Origin: Neckera pumila
Lineage: Eukaryota; Streptophyta; Bryopsida; Hypnales; Neckeraceae
Direction of reading: 5' to 3'
NCBI GenBank assembly: GCA_963969595.1
Contig: OZ018409.1
Span: 44,591,282-44,655,281, forward strand
Length of the DNA stretch: 64,000 nucleotides
The position numbers and the translations under genes are program-made. Below the pieces are notes generated by a model. That model worked only from the letters and a program-made list of their open reading frames with translations. It was not told the DNA's origin and did not search any database. Below are positions 1-12,168 of the stretch, one piece after another (position 1 is the first letter of the stretch; each line of letters opens with the position of its first letter).

Positions 1-787
1 AATCCCAAAATTTACAAGTAGAAGCTTTATTGGTTCAGACCATCTATGAACTGTAGTTGTCACTACGCATTTTCAACATGCTGGAAATAAAAACTTTGAG
101 GGTAGAGGATGTCAGCTTGCGTTTTACTGCCTGTACTGCAAAAATCTAGCCAAGGTTTTTTTACTACAGCAGTTCACACAAGGAACAATATCAAAAATAG
201 CAGCAGAAACAAGAAAAAAAAGCAACCTTCAAAGAGCACCAACTCAATCATTTGGTGAAATCTATAGATTCATTGCTGGCTAGAGGACAATAGTGTCATT
301 TTATAAGTTGTATTGCTTTCCATCTTTCTGCCACGTAAAACTTAGATTCATAGGTCAGCTACTGTGAGGGTGCCAAACAGAGCTGTGTACCATCTACCAT
401 TGGCCAAAGGACGCTACAGTCGCCATGAATCCAAGCACACAACCATCACCATCTACGGAATTCATGCCTCACTAAACCCTAAAGTCTGAATTTAGAATTT
501 ATTGTGCAAGAATAAACCACATTCAATACATTAGGAGGGTGCAAAATTTCTAAATTGCAGTGAACCTTACTTGTTTCTCTACCAATATAGCCTTGAATGC
601 CACAACAAAGAAGACGGTCACATAAATGATGGATGCACTTACTAGAACCTTTGTTAGAAAAAAGTTTAAACCTTCAAAGAGCCCCTCAAGAATTGACATG
701 CCAAGCCATTTATTGAAGGCTAGAGATGATAGCCTAAGTATACAAATATGTACATAATTGTGTCTCTACCTTGTGTGAATTTGATCA
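1..787. other. AT-rich intergenic DNA, nothing recognised
   Basis: No reading frame, terminal inverted repeat or RNA gene could be supported here. The sequence is moderately AT-rich and mixed, without the TTAACCCC ends seen elsewhere. Confidence 0.5.
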
Positions 788-1165
788 AGTACCATGAACT
801 TGTCAAAATAAAGAATTGTTTTATAGTACCAAGGACTCAAATGACAAAAAGTACCTAATTTCTTATTGTCCAATAAAAAGCATTTCATTTTGCAAACACC
901 ATGAGCAATTAAGTACCCATGAACCTTTTAAAATAAAAAATTCATTCATAGTGACAAGGACTCAAATGACAAGATGTACCTAATGTCTCACACTCTCACC
1001 CTCCAATAAGAAGCATTTCTTTACACAAACATTATGAGCCAATAGTACTTAGTTGCACCAAATTTGTCCTTTTCCATATAAAGTATTTTTTCAATGTACT
1101 AAGGATTTGAATGACAAGAAGTACCTAATGTCCAATTGTCCTATAGAAGGAATGCAACTATGTAA
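788..1165. repeat. Degenerate tandem repeat, three units of about 125-145 bp
   Basis: Three successive blocks share the order 'agtacc-atgaac', then 'aaggact(c/t)(a/g)aatgacaa', then 'gtacctaatgt', then 'aagcatttc', then 'catnatg'. The shared 'aagga' anchors lie at 831, 956 and 1101. The third unit is the most diverged. No coding frame runs through all units. The origin is unknown; an old minisatellite is the simplest reading. Confidence 0.6.
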
Positions 1166-1745
1166 ACATCATAATGCCAAAAATGGGTGGAAATAGGGAA
1201 AAAATATCAAATACGGATTTAAATCCAATTAAGATCCCCTATCAAGGATATTTTAGAGGGCACTCTGAAGGCCCAAATTTCTTCTAATGAAACCCAAAGC
1301 GACAGCAGCAAAGTAAGCTTGAATGAATTTGAAATAGAGATTTACTAAATTGCAAACCTTATAGTCTCAAGTAGACACCATTGAATTCTAATAGCCTGAA
1401 CAAATGCAAAACTCATGAAGTATCAAACCTGAACCCAAAGCCATGTATAAGCACAACGAAGAACCCTAAAGCCAAAATGCAAAACCAATGCATGAACCCT
1501 AACACAAAATGGGATGCTAAAAGAAACCGCAACGATGAAGACAACGAACACATGGGCAACGGTTGGAAGAAGAGTGCAATGCATGCCAAAGCAAACCCCA
1601 CGCCCGTTGCAAATCTTGAACACTAATGCATTCCCGCCACACCAACTTGAACCCAAGAGTCTTTTTCCACCATTCCAAATTAAAGCGCTTAATTCTATTT
1701 CAAATTCAAGATAGCTATTACAACCCCCCTCCCCTAAACCATTCA
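1166..1745. other. Intergenic DNA without a supported gene
   Basis: Overlapping open frames of 60-113 codons occur on both strands between about 1380 and 1835, but they overlap each other, show no recognisable motif and run into the transposon that starts at 1746. I see nothing else here. Confidence 0.45.
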
Positions 1746-2653
1746 TTAACCCCAAAAGGACCAAACAACGTTTTTTGGCAACATAGCAATTTTAGGCAGC
1801 TCACTACAAACGGAAATTTTATTTTTTTTCTTTGAAATTTTTACTCAATATGCGCATGAGGAGTAGCTTTAAGGCCCAACAATTTTCAGAACTTCTGACT
1901 ACATAGCTAAAAAGTTAATGGATGACATGTCATTTTCAACGTTTGGCGGGCAGCTCAATTTTTTTTTGAAAAATCACTTTTTTAAAAATGGAAATTTGAA
2001 AATGGTCCTCTAGATTTACATATACATGGAAAGCTTTGAATTATTCCATTTTTATTTATGAGATGAAAATTACAAAGTGTTCTAGTTTGCGGGCAGTTAT
2101 GGACTCTCTACTCTAAAATAAACTTTGGAGTTCTTTATTTAACTCAATTTTTAATATTTTTCCAAAAAATTAAAAGCGTAGGATTTGTGTTGTTTATTAC
2201 AACATTACAATCGTTGGGATTGACATTTTATAATTCCATAATTAAATTCTTAACAATTTAGTGTTTTGAATCATTCTCTACTTCTTTCTACTTACTATTT
2301 TTTTCCTATATGTTGTACAATTTCAAATAATTTGAAATTTTTTGAGCATGTAGCCAACTTGCTTTGAAGAATGAACCCAAGGAGTTACCACCATTTGGGA
2401 GATTTCTTCCTATAAATGTGACCTTGTGAAGTGTAGCTGCCCGGATTTTTTCAATTCAAACGTTATTATTGTGCAATCTACATGGTAAAAATTCTGAAAT
2501 TTTTTCCACATCTTTTCAAACCAGTGCACTATAAGATCCTATGGTTACATGTGTCTAAAAATGTTTTTTTTTCTAAAATTTGGTACTTGTATTAGAAACA
2601 ACAGTTTTGGAGCAGTTTTAATGAAAACATAGTCTAAAACCTTTAGGGATTAA
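1746..2653 (-). mobile_element. TTAA-flanked non-autonomous element, family A
   Basis: The left end reads TTAACCCCAAAAGGACC and the right end CCTTTAGGGATTAA, so it has terminal inverted repeats and TTAA on both sides. The interior matches the other family A copies: the 'ttttgggcagctcactac' block next to one end and 'ccatttctagta' with 'catagtc' next to the other. It carries the uninterrupted site 'aaattcTTAACaattt' at about 2244-2258, which is the empty site for the nested insertion at 42401. No transposase frame. Confidence 0.85.
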
Positions 2654-3381
2654 GAAATTGATCTACTAAGTACTTTTAGGAGGATCCAATGGTTGTTACC
2701 TTATTATTTTCTACTATACAAAAAAGTGAAGGCTTTTTTCAATACCCTATTTTTTTATAATCACCCGATGCACATATTACCAATGCTCTAGTAGATCTAT
2801 CAAAAGTATAAACTTTTCCTTCAACGAATTAAATTGATTCTATTTTTTATCTCACGCAATTTTCTATTGCATTGATGGTCCCCCCCCCCCCCTCCCCCCC
2901 CCCAAGTCTTTTTCATACAAAAGCTAAATAAGTCTTTTTTTCATTTCAATGGTGGTGTTTATCAAAACTATTTCACAAAAATGAGGAATTATGCATATTA
3001 CATGAGCTAGTCAAGAAAACAAGAGCTATGCTCAAACACCCCTAGTCCTTTAGGGTTTAACACTGAAATCATCCATTTGACCTTTTAGGTCTATAGCATC
3101 TTTACAAGGTTAAAGTGCAATAAAATCTACTTTGGTTTTTCATTTTGAAGAAACTAAACCAGAAGATATTTTGTAGTCTTTTACGCAAGTTTTAATATGC
3201 TTTTTCAAGGTTGACAAGTAGGAAAATTAAACAAAATCATATGAAGCATGTGCCTACTCCCTTGTCTATTTTGTCACAATTTAAAGTCATTATGCTTTTG
3301 GAACCTAGTTTATTTCATTTATTTGATCAATTAATTGCACTACACTAATAATGATATTTATCGTTACCTATACTAATTGAT
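2654..3381. other. Intergenic DNA with a poly-C tract
   Basis: No gene is visible. The only notable structure is an almost pure C run at 2880-2903 interrupted by one T. Such a homopolymer is a likely assembly or sequencing weak point, and could form an i-motif/G-quadruplex on the opposite strands. Confidence 0.5.
2880..2903. repeat. Poly-C tract, 24 bp with one T
   Basis: A run of C broken by a single T, in otherwise AT-rich DNA. Read directly from the sequence. Confidence 0.9.
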
Positions 3382-5226
3382 GTAACCCCTAAAGGACTAA
3401 GTGTCCATTCAATGGACACTTGAAAACTATAGGAGGGTCATACGGATTCAATTTTTTAAAGGATGTTTTTAAAATTTTGACATAAGAGGGGAACATTCAC
3501 CTCCTTGATGAAAATCTAAAAAAATTCCTGTTGGATGCTAAGATCAAAAGTTATGCTACTCCAAAAAACTCAAGGAGATTTATCTTTGTAAATTAAAATA
3601 TACACTTGAGCTGAGAGGGTATTTGATGTGGGGCTATCTATATTAATTGTTGCATTTAACATGACCATATTTTTACATAAAAAGCTACAAGGGTATATTT
3701 TCAATACCCTATATTTTTTGGTAAATTCATTCATGCGTTTTTTTAAATGGAGCTACCTTACATACAAAATTTACATGCCAAATTTTTTCTTGCCAACGCC
3801 CTTCTTTACAAATATTTCCTTCCCTCTACTACATACATGTGTAGGATATAGAACATGAAACCAACAAAAATCAAATCAATTCAATTCAAGTGCCATTGAC
3901 CAAGTGGCTGTTTTTAACAACAAATTTACCATTGAATACTTCAAAATCCCTATTGAAACTATTACGTGAACATCCCATTCAATATGAGTGTGTTTAACAC
4001 ATATGGCCTTAGAGATTGAAGTTAAATAGACTATAAATTCTATCCTCATATTGTACAATTTTTCAAGTCATTGAATCCACTAAGGTAAACTTCTCAGATA
4101 TCCGTGCAATGTTACAATTTCTAACATTTGTGGTCAATGTCTTACATTTACACTTAATTTTTTGATATATACACTATTAGTATTGTGGCACAATTTCCAT
4201 CAACTATCCTTCTTTGTAGATTTTTTTGATTGTGCTCATTTGATCATTCACATGAAATTATCTATCTATATCTATATTCATTGTACCATAAAAAATTTGC
4301 ACGGCCCCTATCTCTTAAGGCTAAATTAATAATAAACATTCTTACTACATGATGTTTTTATGTTTTTATATACATTAGAGTATGTGAAATTTTATAACTC
4401 TTTAGTAGCCCTACATATTATATAAAATTTTCCCCCTTCAAATTAAATTAAATCTATCTTTTAACAACCAAGAGTAATCACTCCAGGCCAAAAAAATCCT
4501 TGCGGTTTAGGTGTTTTGGGCATCTTTTGCCAAATTTGTCATCTACTTTTGAAATTTGGCATGTTGGTAAAAAAAATGATATAGTATCTAATTTGGAATG
4601 TCTACTAAATTTAGCACAAAAATCTCTTTCCAAGAAGAGCCAAACTCTACTAACCTTGCCAAGCATTTTGTTCTAACTTTAAATGTTGTTTTATTGAAAT
4701 TTATGATTTCAAGGTTTTGGAATTTTTCCCACATATTCCATATGTTTGTATTTTACTCTTTACCATTTGAACTTCAAATAAAATTATTCTTCACTGCAAA
4801 AAAAAGCATCAAAAGATTGACTATTCTATTGCCAATTCACTTAACCAGCCTCATTGTTTTGTAGGTTGATTTAGAATAAGCTAGACTTCATATTTGCTTT
4901 TGAAATTTTGCATGAGTATACCTAACAAGATTTAGATTTCAATGGTGTAGAGATGCAAATTCATCAAGAGCAAAATTTAACTCCAAGAGGGCTCAAAGTA
5001 TGTTGACCTTGTAGACCTCAACCGGATTTTTTTCTCACTTCAAACACTATAATTTTTCAATCCACATAGTTAAATGGTCTAAAAGTTTTCCAACATTTCT
5101 ATAATATTCTACCACATTTTTGTATAATTGAAGTTCAAAAAAGCAATTCAATTTTAGTGAATGTCCAAAAAAATGGCAATTTTTGACCATTTCTTACAAA
5201 ACAAAATCTAGTCTTTGAGGGATTAA
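3382..5226 (+). mobile_element. Diverged TTAA-type element, family B-like, enlarged
   Basis: The left end is gtaaCCCCTAAAGGAC followed by 'gtccattcaatggacac', which resembles the family B start. The right end is 'gtctttgagggattaa'. The right-hand 250 bp ('caaacactataatttttcaatcc' and following) resemble the family B 3' part. At about 1.85 kb it is double the family length, so it may contain an unrelated insertion or be two decayed copies. Boundaries are uncertain. Confidence 0.45.
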
Positions 5227-5340
5227 AAATGCTCTAAATTTTTATTCCTCATAAATATTATGGATATTTTTCTCTTTAAATAATATTGGATATATTCTCT
5301 TGATAAAAATATTTATCTCTAATAAAGACTTATAAAAATA

Positions 5341-6470
5341 TTAACTCTTGAAGTCCCAAGGTCTTTCTTTTAGCAAATTCCACTTGTAATTGTCATTTCT
5401 ATTGCAAACCAATATTCTTTTTTTGGCAATTTTTCATCAATTTGCACAAAAATAATGGGCCTAGCACCAAGCCTATAGAACATAGTAGTACTAAAAGGGT
5501 AGAAAATTGCCAGAAAAATTCAAATTTAAAAAAAACACTTTAATGAAATTGCCAGATTGTGGATGAAAACTGAATTATGGACATGTGATGTGTGCTAATG
5601 TGCTAATTCTATCCAATACGTAGATGAATGTTGACATTTGGAGCACTACTATAAAATCTAATATTTCCACTTTGGCACTTCATAAAAAATGAAAAAAAAA
5701 AAATATTGCAAACTACAAAAAATTTAGAAATTGTTTTTTTTGCATATCTAAATGTAAGATCTTGCACTAGACTAGTATAAGAATGTGTGGAAGAAATTTT
5801 AGAAACTTTGACCAAGTAGATTGCAAGATATTTGCATTTGAAAGAAAGAAAACTAATTTTTTACACCTTGAAAGTCTAGGAAAATGAATTCAAAAAAATC
5901 CACTTGATTTTCATTCTTTAAGAAATTATTAGGTAGAAGTGGGTATGAGATTGAAGAAAAATCTACATTGCTAATAGGTCTACAATGGAATGAGAATGCA
6001 AAAATTCCAATGGTGAGGTTGTTCTAATAAGCCAAATAAACCTTAGCAACCTTTTTTTTTAATTTTGAAAATTGTGTTCAAAAATTAATCCTATGAGATG
6101 GAATCACTTTTTCAAAAAAGATGATTAGATTGCTTGAAAAATAGGATTGTCCATAACTTTCTCATCACTAGTCTTAAAGAATGAATCATTCAAATCTTCC
6201 CATGTAGACAAAAATATTTTGTATGTGAAAGAAAATTCTATTTTGATTTTTTGTGAATATTTTTGTGTTGCCCAATGACCCCCGTTTAGAAATCAAGTGC
6301 CATAACTTTGTTCCCGGGCACCAATTGATATAAAAATTGTATTCCTAGAAAGCTAAAGTGTTTTCTATCTTTTAAAAATCATTCAAAATATCTTGATGAA
6401 AATTGAGACTGTAGGAGCCTTCCTAAAATCTATTTTATCCTTGACAAGACAATGAGACTTTAGGAATTAA
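5341..6470 (-). mobile_element. TTAA-type element, family B, carrying a retroposon
   Basis: It starts TTAACTCTTGAAGTCCC and ends GAGACTTTAGGAATTAA, decayed versions of the family ends. The interior has family B landmarks on the minus strand: 'gtaagatcttgcactagactagta' and 'ccataactttgttcccgggcacc'. It is about 0.29 kb longer than a normal copy because a retroposon at 5410-5703 has inserted into it. Confidence 0.7.
5410..5703 (+). mobile_element. A-tailed short retroposon (SINE-like) with 10-bp target duplication
   Basis: The 294-bp insert is bounded by the exact repeat TATTGCAAAC at 5400-5409 and 5704-5713 and ends in an A-rich tail (about 5684-5703). Other family B elements lack this block at the same place, so the insertion is clear. 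A related block with an A tail lies at about 53530-53811. I could not place convincing pol III A and B boxes, so calling it a SINE rather than a truncated LINE end is inference. Confidence 0.7.
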
Positions 6471-6663
6471 ATCAATTAGCTTAGGTAACACTAAATACCA
6501 TTTCTAGTGCACTCCAGTTGGTCCATGTAAAAATGCCATTTTGCTAACAATATTTTAAAATTCCTAATTTATAGGCTCACATCTTGAGTACAATTGTCTC
6601 CCAGGAATTGATGTGTTGCATAAGTTTTTATTTCAATCCCTAGAAATCATAAATAACTGTGGT

Positions 6664-7595
6664 TTAACCCCTAAAGGTCAGAGACTATGTTTTCACCAAA
6701 AATGCTCTAAAACTGCCATTTCTGGTACAAGTATCAAAGTTTAGAAAAAAAACATTTTTGGACACACTTAACTACAAGATTGTATAGTAAGCTTGTTTGA
6801 GAGTGTGTAGAAAAAAATTCAGAATTTTTCACCTTGTAGATTGCAAAATATTAGCATTTGAATTGACAAAAAACCTTTTATTGGCCCTGCAAAAAATCGG
6901 GCAGCTGCACTTCATAAGGTCACATTTAAATGAAAAAATGTCCAAAATTGTGGTTACTCCTTGGATTCATTCTTTAAAGCAAGTTGGCTACATGGAAGAA
7001 ATTTTCAGATCATTTAGAATTGTACAATGTATAGGAAAAAAATAGGTTGTAGAAAGAAGTAGAGAATGATTCAAAACACAAAATTGTTAAGAATTTAATT
7101 ATGGAATCAAAAATGTCAATCCCAATGGTTATAATTTTGGAATAAACAATATACATCCTATTCTTTTATTTTTTTCAAAAAATATTAAAAACTAAAGTAA
7201 ATAAAGGACTTCACAATTTATTTTAGAGTAGAGAATCCATAGTTGCCCGCAAACTAGAACACCTCATAATTTTCATCTCATAAATCAAAATGGAATATTT
7301 TAAAGATTTACACATATATATAAATCTAGAAAACCAATTTCAATTTTTTTTTGTTTTTTTAAAGTAATTTTTCAGAAACTTTTTGAGTTGCCCGCCGACA
7401 GTTGAAAATGACATATCATGAATAACTTTTTAACCATGTAGTCAAAAGTTTTGAAAATTATTGGGCCTTAAAGCTACTCCTTGGGCACACATTATGTGAA
7501 ATTTTCAAAGAAAAAAAATAAAATTTTCGTTCATAGTGAGCTGCCCAAAATCGCTATATTGCCAAAAAAACATCGTTTGGTCCTTTAGAGGTTAA
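6664..7595 (+). mobile_element. TTAA-flanked element, family A
   Basis: It begins TTAACCCCTAAAGGTC and ends TTTGGTCCTTTAGAGGTTAA. The interior carries all family A blocks in order: 'catttctggtacaagtatcaaa', 'acaatgtataggaaaaaaatag', 'tgttaagaatttaattatgg', 'gagttgcccgcc' and 'gctatattgcc'. About 0.93 kb, non-coding. It shares its right-hand TTAA with the next element. Confidence 0.9.
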
Positions 7596-8534
7596 CCCCT
7601 AAATGCCAAAGGCCTTTTTTGTACTTCTTGGAATTCGTTTTGAATTGAACAAAAAGCCAACATTTTGATAAGTTGTATCAATTTTTTTTGTATTGTGAAA
7701 AAACATGTTAGAGATCATTAGGAAAAGAAAATTCATCCATTAGAAAAAATTTGAATCCTTGGGAAGGCCGTTAAGTTTTTATTTTTTGGCACCTTGCGGT
7801 GCAAGTAAAGAATTTTTTATTTTTTTTTAGTATTATTTTTTGAAAAGAAAATAGTAAAAAAATGTAAAAATAGTAAAAAAATAGTAAATTCTGACGTGGC
7901 GCTTATGCGGCACAAGTAGTGCCACATCATATGTTAAATTGAAAAATAAAAAATAAAAAATAAAATAATTTTATTTCCTCTCTAATTGCATCCGGTGAAT
8001 TCAAAACTCATAGCCTTTTAAAGGGCTAAAATTCTTCCTAATGAATAGTACTGATAGATTGAAAGTTTATAAAATTTGATCATGAGGATGTTAAAATGGC
8101 AACAATGATTTGAAGTCTTTCAATCCTCTTTTCACATGGTAAATATAAAAAATTGGTCACCAAAAAAATATGAGGTTAAAGGGCCTAACATGCATAACCC
8201 CAATCAATTTGTAACTTCTCAAGATCTACTCTACAATTTTTTTAAATGGATTTGTAATGTGCTTTTTTCTCCAAGATCTAGTGTATTTGAGGCTCATTTC
8301 CAAGAGCTCTCCAACACTACGGAAAGTCAAGATTGCAATGGACACCCTCGCACAAAATCTTGAACAAAAAATCATGATCAATCATTTTCAAAATCGTTTT
8401 TTTAGTGCTAAAACTAGACTTCAAAACTATTTTTTTCAAAAGTTCAAACTATTAAAAATAGCAACTTAATTAGATTTTGTTTTTCAAAATATTATCAATA
8501 CCAAAATTTGGTGCCTTAAGCATTTAGGGATTAA
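7592..8534 (+). mobile_element. TTAA-flanked element, family C
   Basis: It begins TTAACCCCTAAATGCC and ends AAGCATTTAGGGATTAA. Its interior differs from families A and B but matches, in reverse, the element at 38535-40086, including 'ggctcatttccaagagctc' and 'aacactacggaaagtcaag'. A short frame inside is not conserved as protein between the two copies as far as I can see. Confidence 0.8.
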
Positions 8535-10400
8535 TCAATTGTAGTAAAATGCATTATAGGGTCACTCAAAGACCCTAATAAATGTAGTCTATGTACAATA
8601 ATATTAGTGTCATTGACAAAGTCTTTTTAGAGTCACTTAAGGGTTCTTAAATGAACAAATTCTTAATGCATAGCAATCATAAATCATAATTGCAGTTATT
8701 TTCTCTTTTGGCATAAAAATTGGAATAGAATGGATTTTGAAAAATTGGATTTTTCATAATTCTTGATACTTTCAAGGAGGGCCAACACTATAAGAAAGAC
8801 ACATTTTGGGGGTTGTTTGGCAAAAAATGCACCGTATTTTTTCGATTTGGAGCGGGAGTAGTGGAAATTTTGTATGACATCCACAAAAATGAGCACTTGA
8901 GAGAGGGCCAGACAGCTACATGTCAGCACGAATGAGCATGTCAAAATGAACATCCAAGAAAACAAGCCTACGTTTTTACGAGACATATTGATGTTTTTTG
9001 CAACCAACAAGCCCAAAAATTGACATTTCACATTAGCTTAGGCAAAGAGACAAGGACTTGAGTGTCTTTTAATTTTCATTTATGGTATCTATCTTTTTTT
9101 ATCAAAGCCCTTTTTCTTTTGCCTCATCTCTTTTTTAGTGTCTCTTGTAATTGAACCTTCTAGGGCATCAAAGCTTCAACTTGATTTCTGTCCCAAAAGC
9201 AACAAGTCTTTAAACAAGCATTTGAAAACTTCAATGAAGATTCTATAATTGAGGTCAAATATTGTTAGCTCTACCACAAAAGTTCAACAAACTTTTAATT
9301 TTTTTTCCGTCATTTTATTGATCCATGGTAAGATTAATGATACTAGAATATCTTTCATGATTATCACCAACAACTGTAGCAAAGTTGAACTTAAAAAATT
9401 AGATGAAAATCATTTAGTTTTCACAAGACTTATTTGACCATTTATAAGTCATTTTGTGGGTTCTTTCAACACTTTAGCTAGGTTAAAGCATTTGCAACTT
9501 TGCACTGGGAGTGTCTGACACAAAGCTAACGTGCATGAAAAGTGTTTTATGTACTTCAAGATATTTTGCAAGTATTTATCCTACCTTGCTAAGATTAGGC
9601 TTGTCCAATCTAATTTAGCCTATGTTTTGGTCAATTCACTATATCATCTCAAAAAGGTTTGTCATATTGCACTAATATGACTTTCACCACAATACCATAG
9701 CAAATGTAATTAGCAAATGAACTTCTAATGTAATAGTAACTTTTAATAATTTCAATAATATATAAAAGTTGCAACTTCAAAAAAGTTATGATTTTACAAA
9801 ATTGTTATGCCTTTTCAACGTTATGAAATTCTTTAAAATTATAACTTCTAAAAAGGTAGTAAATTTTCATGTTATATGAGGTTTATACAAAGTCGCATCT
9901 AGTGTAGTATTGCGAAAGTCATATGAATGTCATATGACCATGACAAGGGGGCTCTATGGAGATGATATGGAACACATTTGGTTTGTTAATCCCAGAAGGA
10001 CATGCTGGTCACCCTGCAAATCAACTTTTTTGGTACAATATGAAACATTTGTTTAAATAAAGCCAAAAGCATGCATTGAGGTCAAACTACTATACAAGAC
10101 CTTCCCTTTTCACACAAAATTTCAAAGATGAACATCTACTCTTCTATCTTATATAGAAAGATTCTATATCATCCATTGAACATTTAGTGTCCATGGCATC
10201 CTTCTAGAGTGGAGCAGCGATCCCAAAACTGGCTAGATTTTGCTCAATTTCTACTTAATTTTCCATACCCTCAATATAAATTCAAAAAAATCTTCCAAAC
10301 ATGAACATTTGGCTAAAACCCCTGAACCCGTTCTGAGATAGCTGGGGTGGAGGGTGGAAAATAAGGAGTTGGAAGTCTCCCCAAATATTCTTGAGAAATG
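8535..10400. other. Gene-free AT-rich DNA
   Basis: No supported gene, RNA or element boundary. A minus-strand open frame at 8696-9031 (111 codons) has no recognisable motif and sits in AT-rich DNA; I do not call it a gene. Confidence 0.5.
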
Positions 10401-11937
10401 ATAGCGTGTCAATCTTGCAAGGGTGCCGATGCTCTGCAATCTTCCGTCTAAGATAGCGTACTTGTGGGGTTGGTGTTACGGTATAATTCAAAGAGTGGAC
10501 CACAACACCACCAAAGCAGTTTGCACTTTTCAACCATGCACGTCCACGTCCACGCAACCAGCACGGCGCAACAACCAAGGGACACATCATTCAAATTCTC
10601 AATGGATATTCCCTACTTATGAAAGGCTGAAATGAAAGCTGAACTTCGTGTGATAACAAGATTATCCGCATCCACAATGCCACACAAGATTTCTCTCAAC
10701 ATTTCTGAAGGTCAGATGTGAGAATTTCAATAAATAAAAAGACCTCAACGAAATGCAGAATTAGCCAAGCTTTGGTACAATTGGGCTTCGAAATGTACTT
10801 ACATGTGTTCACAACTTGCTATGTGAAAGCTGCGGATCAAATGTGTACACAATATGATAAATTATGAGGACGATTATACTATGAGTGTGTAATTGCAGAA
10901 GGTCTTGTGAACCTGAAACAACGACATGGATCAGTGTTGATGGAAAGAGACCACCATGTCCTCGTTATTCAGTAAAATAGGAATGCTGGAATGAAGGATC
11001 TTCCGGTCAAACACAAATGCATACTTCCAACTGTGCGCAGGCTCAACAATTTAAACTTGTCCCTTAGTTTGTAATTACGAAGGCCTACAACTTACTTCCC
11101 ACTCTTGCAGAACTCTCGTGCACTTTGGGTGCCTCGGCTGTGGCATTAAAGAGGTCTGGATGAAGCAAAGAGGAAAACCAGAGAGATGCAGCAATTGTAA
11201 AATAAATAAACAGTCCATTGAAAGATTAGACAAGTCCAGGATTTGAGCCACACTACACAGGCATTACAAAGTCATGTACATTAAATTTACAGTTTCTTGA
11301 ACGGGACTCCTCATTTGGTACGAGGAGCTACCAAAAAGCAGTCCCAACTAAGTAACATGTCAGGAATTCTACAGGAAGAGTAACTCACAATGCAACAAAA
11401 GATGGAGAAACCACTTCCGCTGACATAAAATTCCTTCGATCGAAATCCGTGTGTCTACTCCAACGCTCCTTCCCAAAAAATTCGGAGAAAAATCTTCAGT
11501 TGCTTCCTCCTTGTGCTGTCAACGAGAGTGCTGCTCAGGAAATCGCACCCAGCGTATGTTCTATGGAGAGAATGTATCTCAAGTCTACGTTTCAGGAGCT
11601 CTGTCACCTGAGCAGCACTCGTCCCCTGTCAAAACCTATACTACATGGAAGGAGCAATGGCTGGCAAGCAAATCTCACGCAACTCCCTTTTTTTACTGTT
11701 TTCGAGGTATCTTCATGTCGTCGAATTTCAGCCTATATACAGAAAAGGACACGTTCTTGCAAGCAAGCTCATCTAATGCTTCACTGCATTCGCAAGCGCA
11801 TTGTTGGCTATGGCGATCCAAGCATGTTGGGCTATGCAGCAAACTAACACAAGCTTCCTGCAAGCTCGACTCTCTCGAGAATTTATACGGCGCCGCAATC
11901 TGGTTGCACAATGCGGCATGCTTTCGTCCTGATATGA
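10401..11937. other. GC-richer DNA 3' of the RTFL gene
   Basis: Base composition shifts upward compared with flanking transposon DNA, as around the other genes here. Two overlapping plus-strand frames (11449-11847 and 11451-11945) have no motif I recognise. Part of this stretch is probably the 3' untranslated region of the minus-strand RTFL gene. Non-coding or undetected exons cannot be excluded. Confidence 0.4.
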
Positions 11938-12168
11938 TCACTTGATGGAGTGCTTGTGCCAAAGCAGGAGCATCGTGATGCAGCGGCGCACGATGTAGAG
12001 CTTGCCGCGCTGGTGCCGGATGAATGACAGCGTGTTCTTGGTGCCGTTGGAGATGCAGTTGCTGTGCAGCGAGTAAATGCCCCCAGTCGACCGCCGCTTG
12101 CCGGCCGTGTTCTTCCAGGAGTCGCTCTCATCGATCGTTGCCGCCTCTCGACCATAACACTGACCCAT
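11938..12168 (-). CDS. DEVIL/ROTUNDIFOLIA-like small polypeptide
   Basis: A 76-residue single-exon protein. The C-terminal third (about residues 51-73, RHQRGKLYIVRRCITMLLLW then HKH) matches the RTF/DVL domain: a basic QRxKxYIxRRCIxML core ending in a Trp-bearing hydrophobic run. The N-terminal half is Ser/Lys-rich and unconserved, as usual for the family. It starts MGQC, which would permit N-myristoylation at Gly2 and palmitoylation at Cys4; that is inference. Family knowledge: these plant peptides act at or near the plasma membrane and restrict polar cell proliferation during organ growth when overexpressed. The ATG chosen is the only one giving the family length. The coding region is far richer in GC than its surroundings. 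The overlapping plus-strand frames at 12024-12465 are antisense shadows. Confidence 0.8.
   Translation of the reverse strand: MGQCYGREAATIDESDSWKNTAGKRRSTGGIYSLHSNCISNGTKNTLSFIRHQRGKLYIVRRCITMLLLWHKHSIK

Noticed and set aside
7592..7600. TTAACCCCTAAAGG ends as interstitial telomere sequence (TTTAGGG)
   Set aside because: TTTAGGG is contained in the end sequence, but only once per end, always next to TTAA and as an inverted pair, so it belongs to the transposon terminus and not to a telomere array.
11451..11945. 164-codon plus-strand open frame next to the RTFL gene
   Set aside because: No recognisable motif; it overlaps a second frame (11449-11847) and partly runs antisense into the RTFL 3' side. 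Composition explains it.
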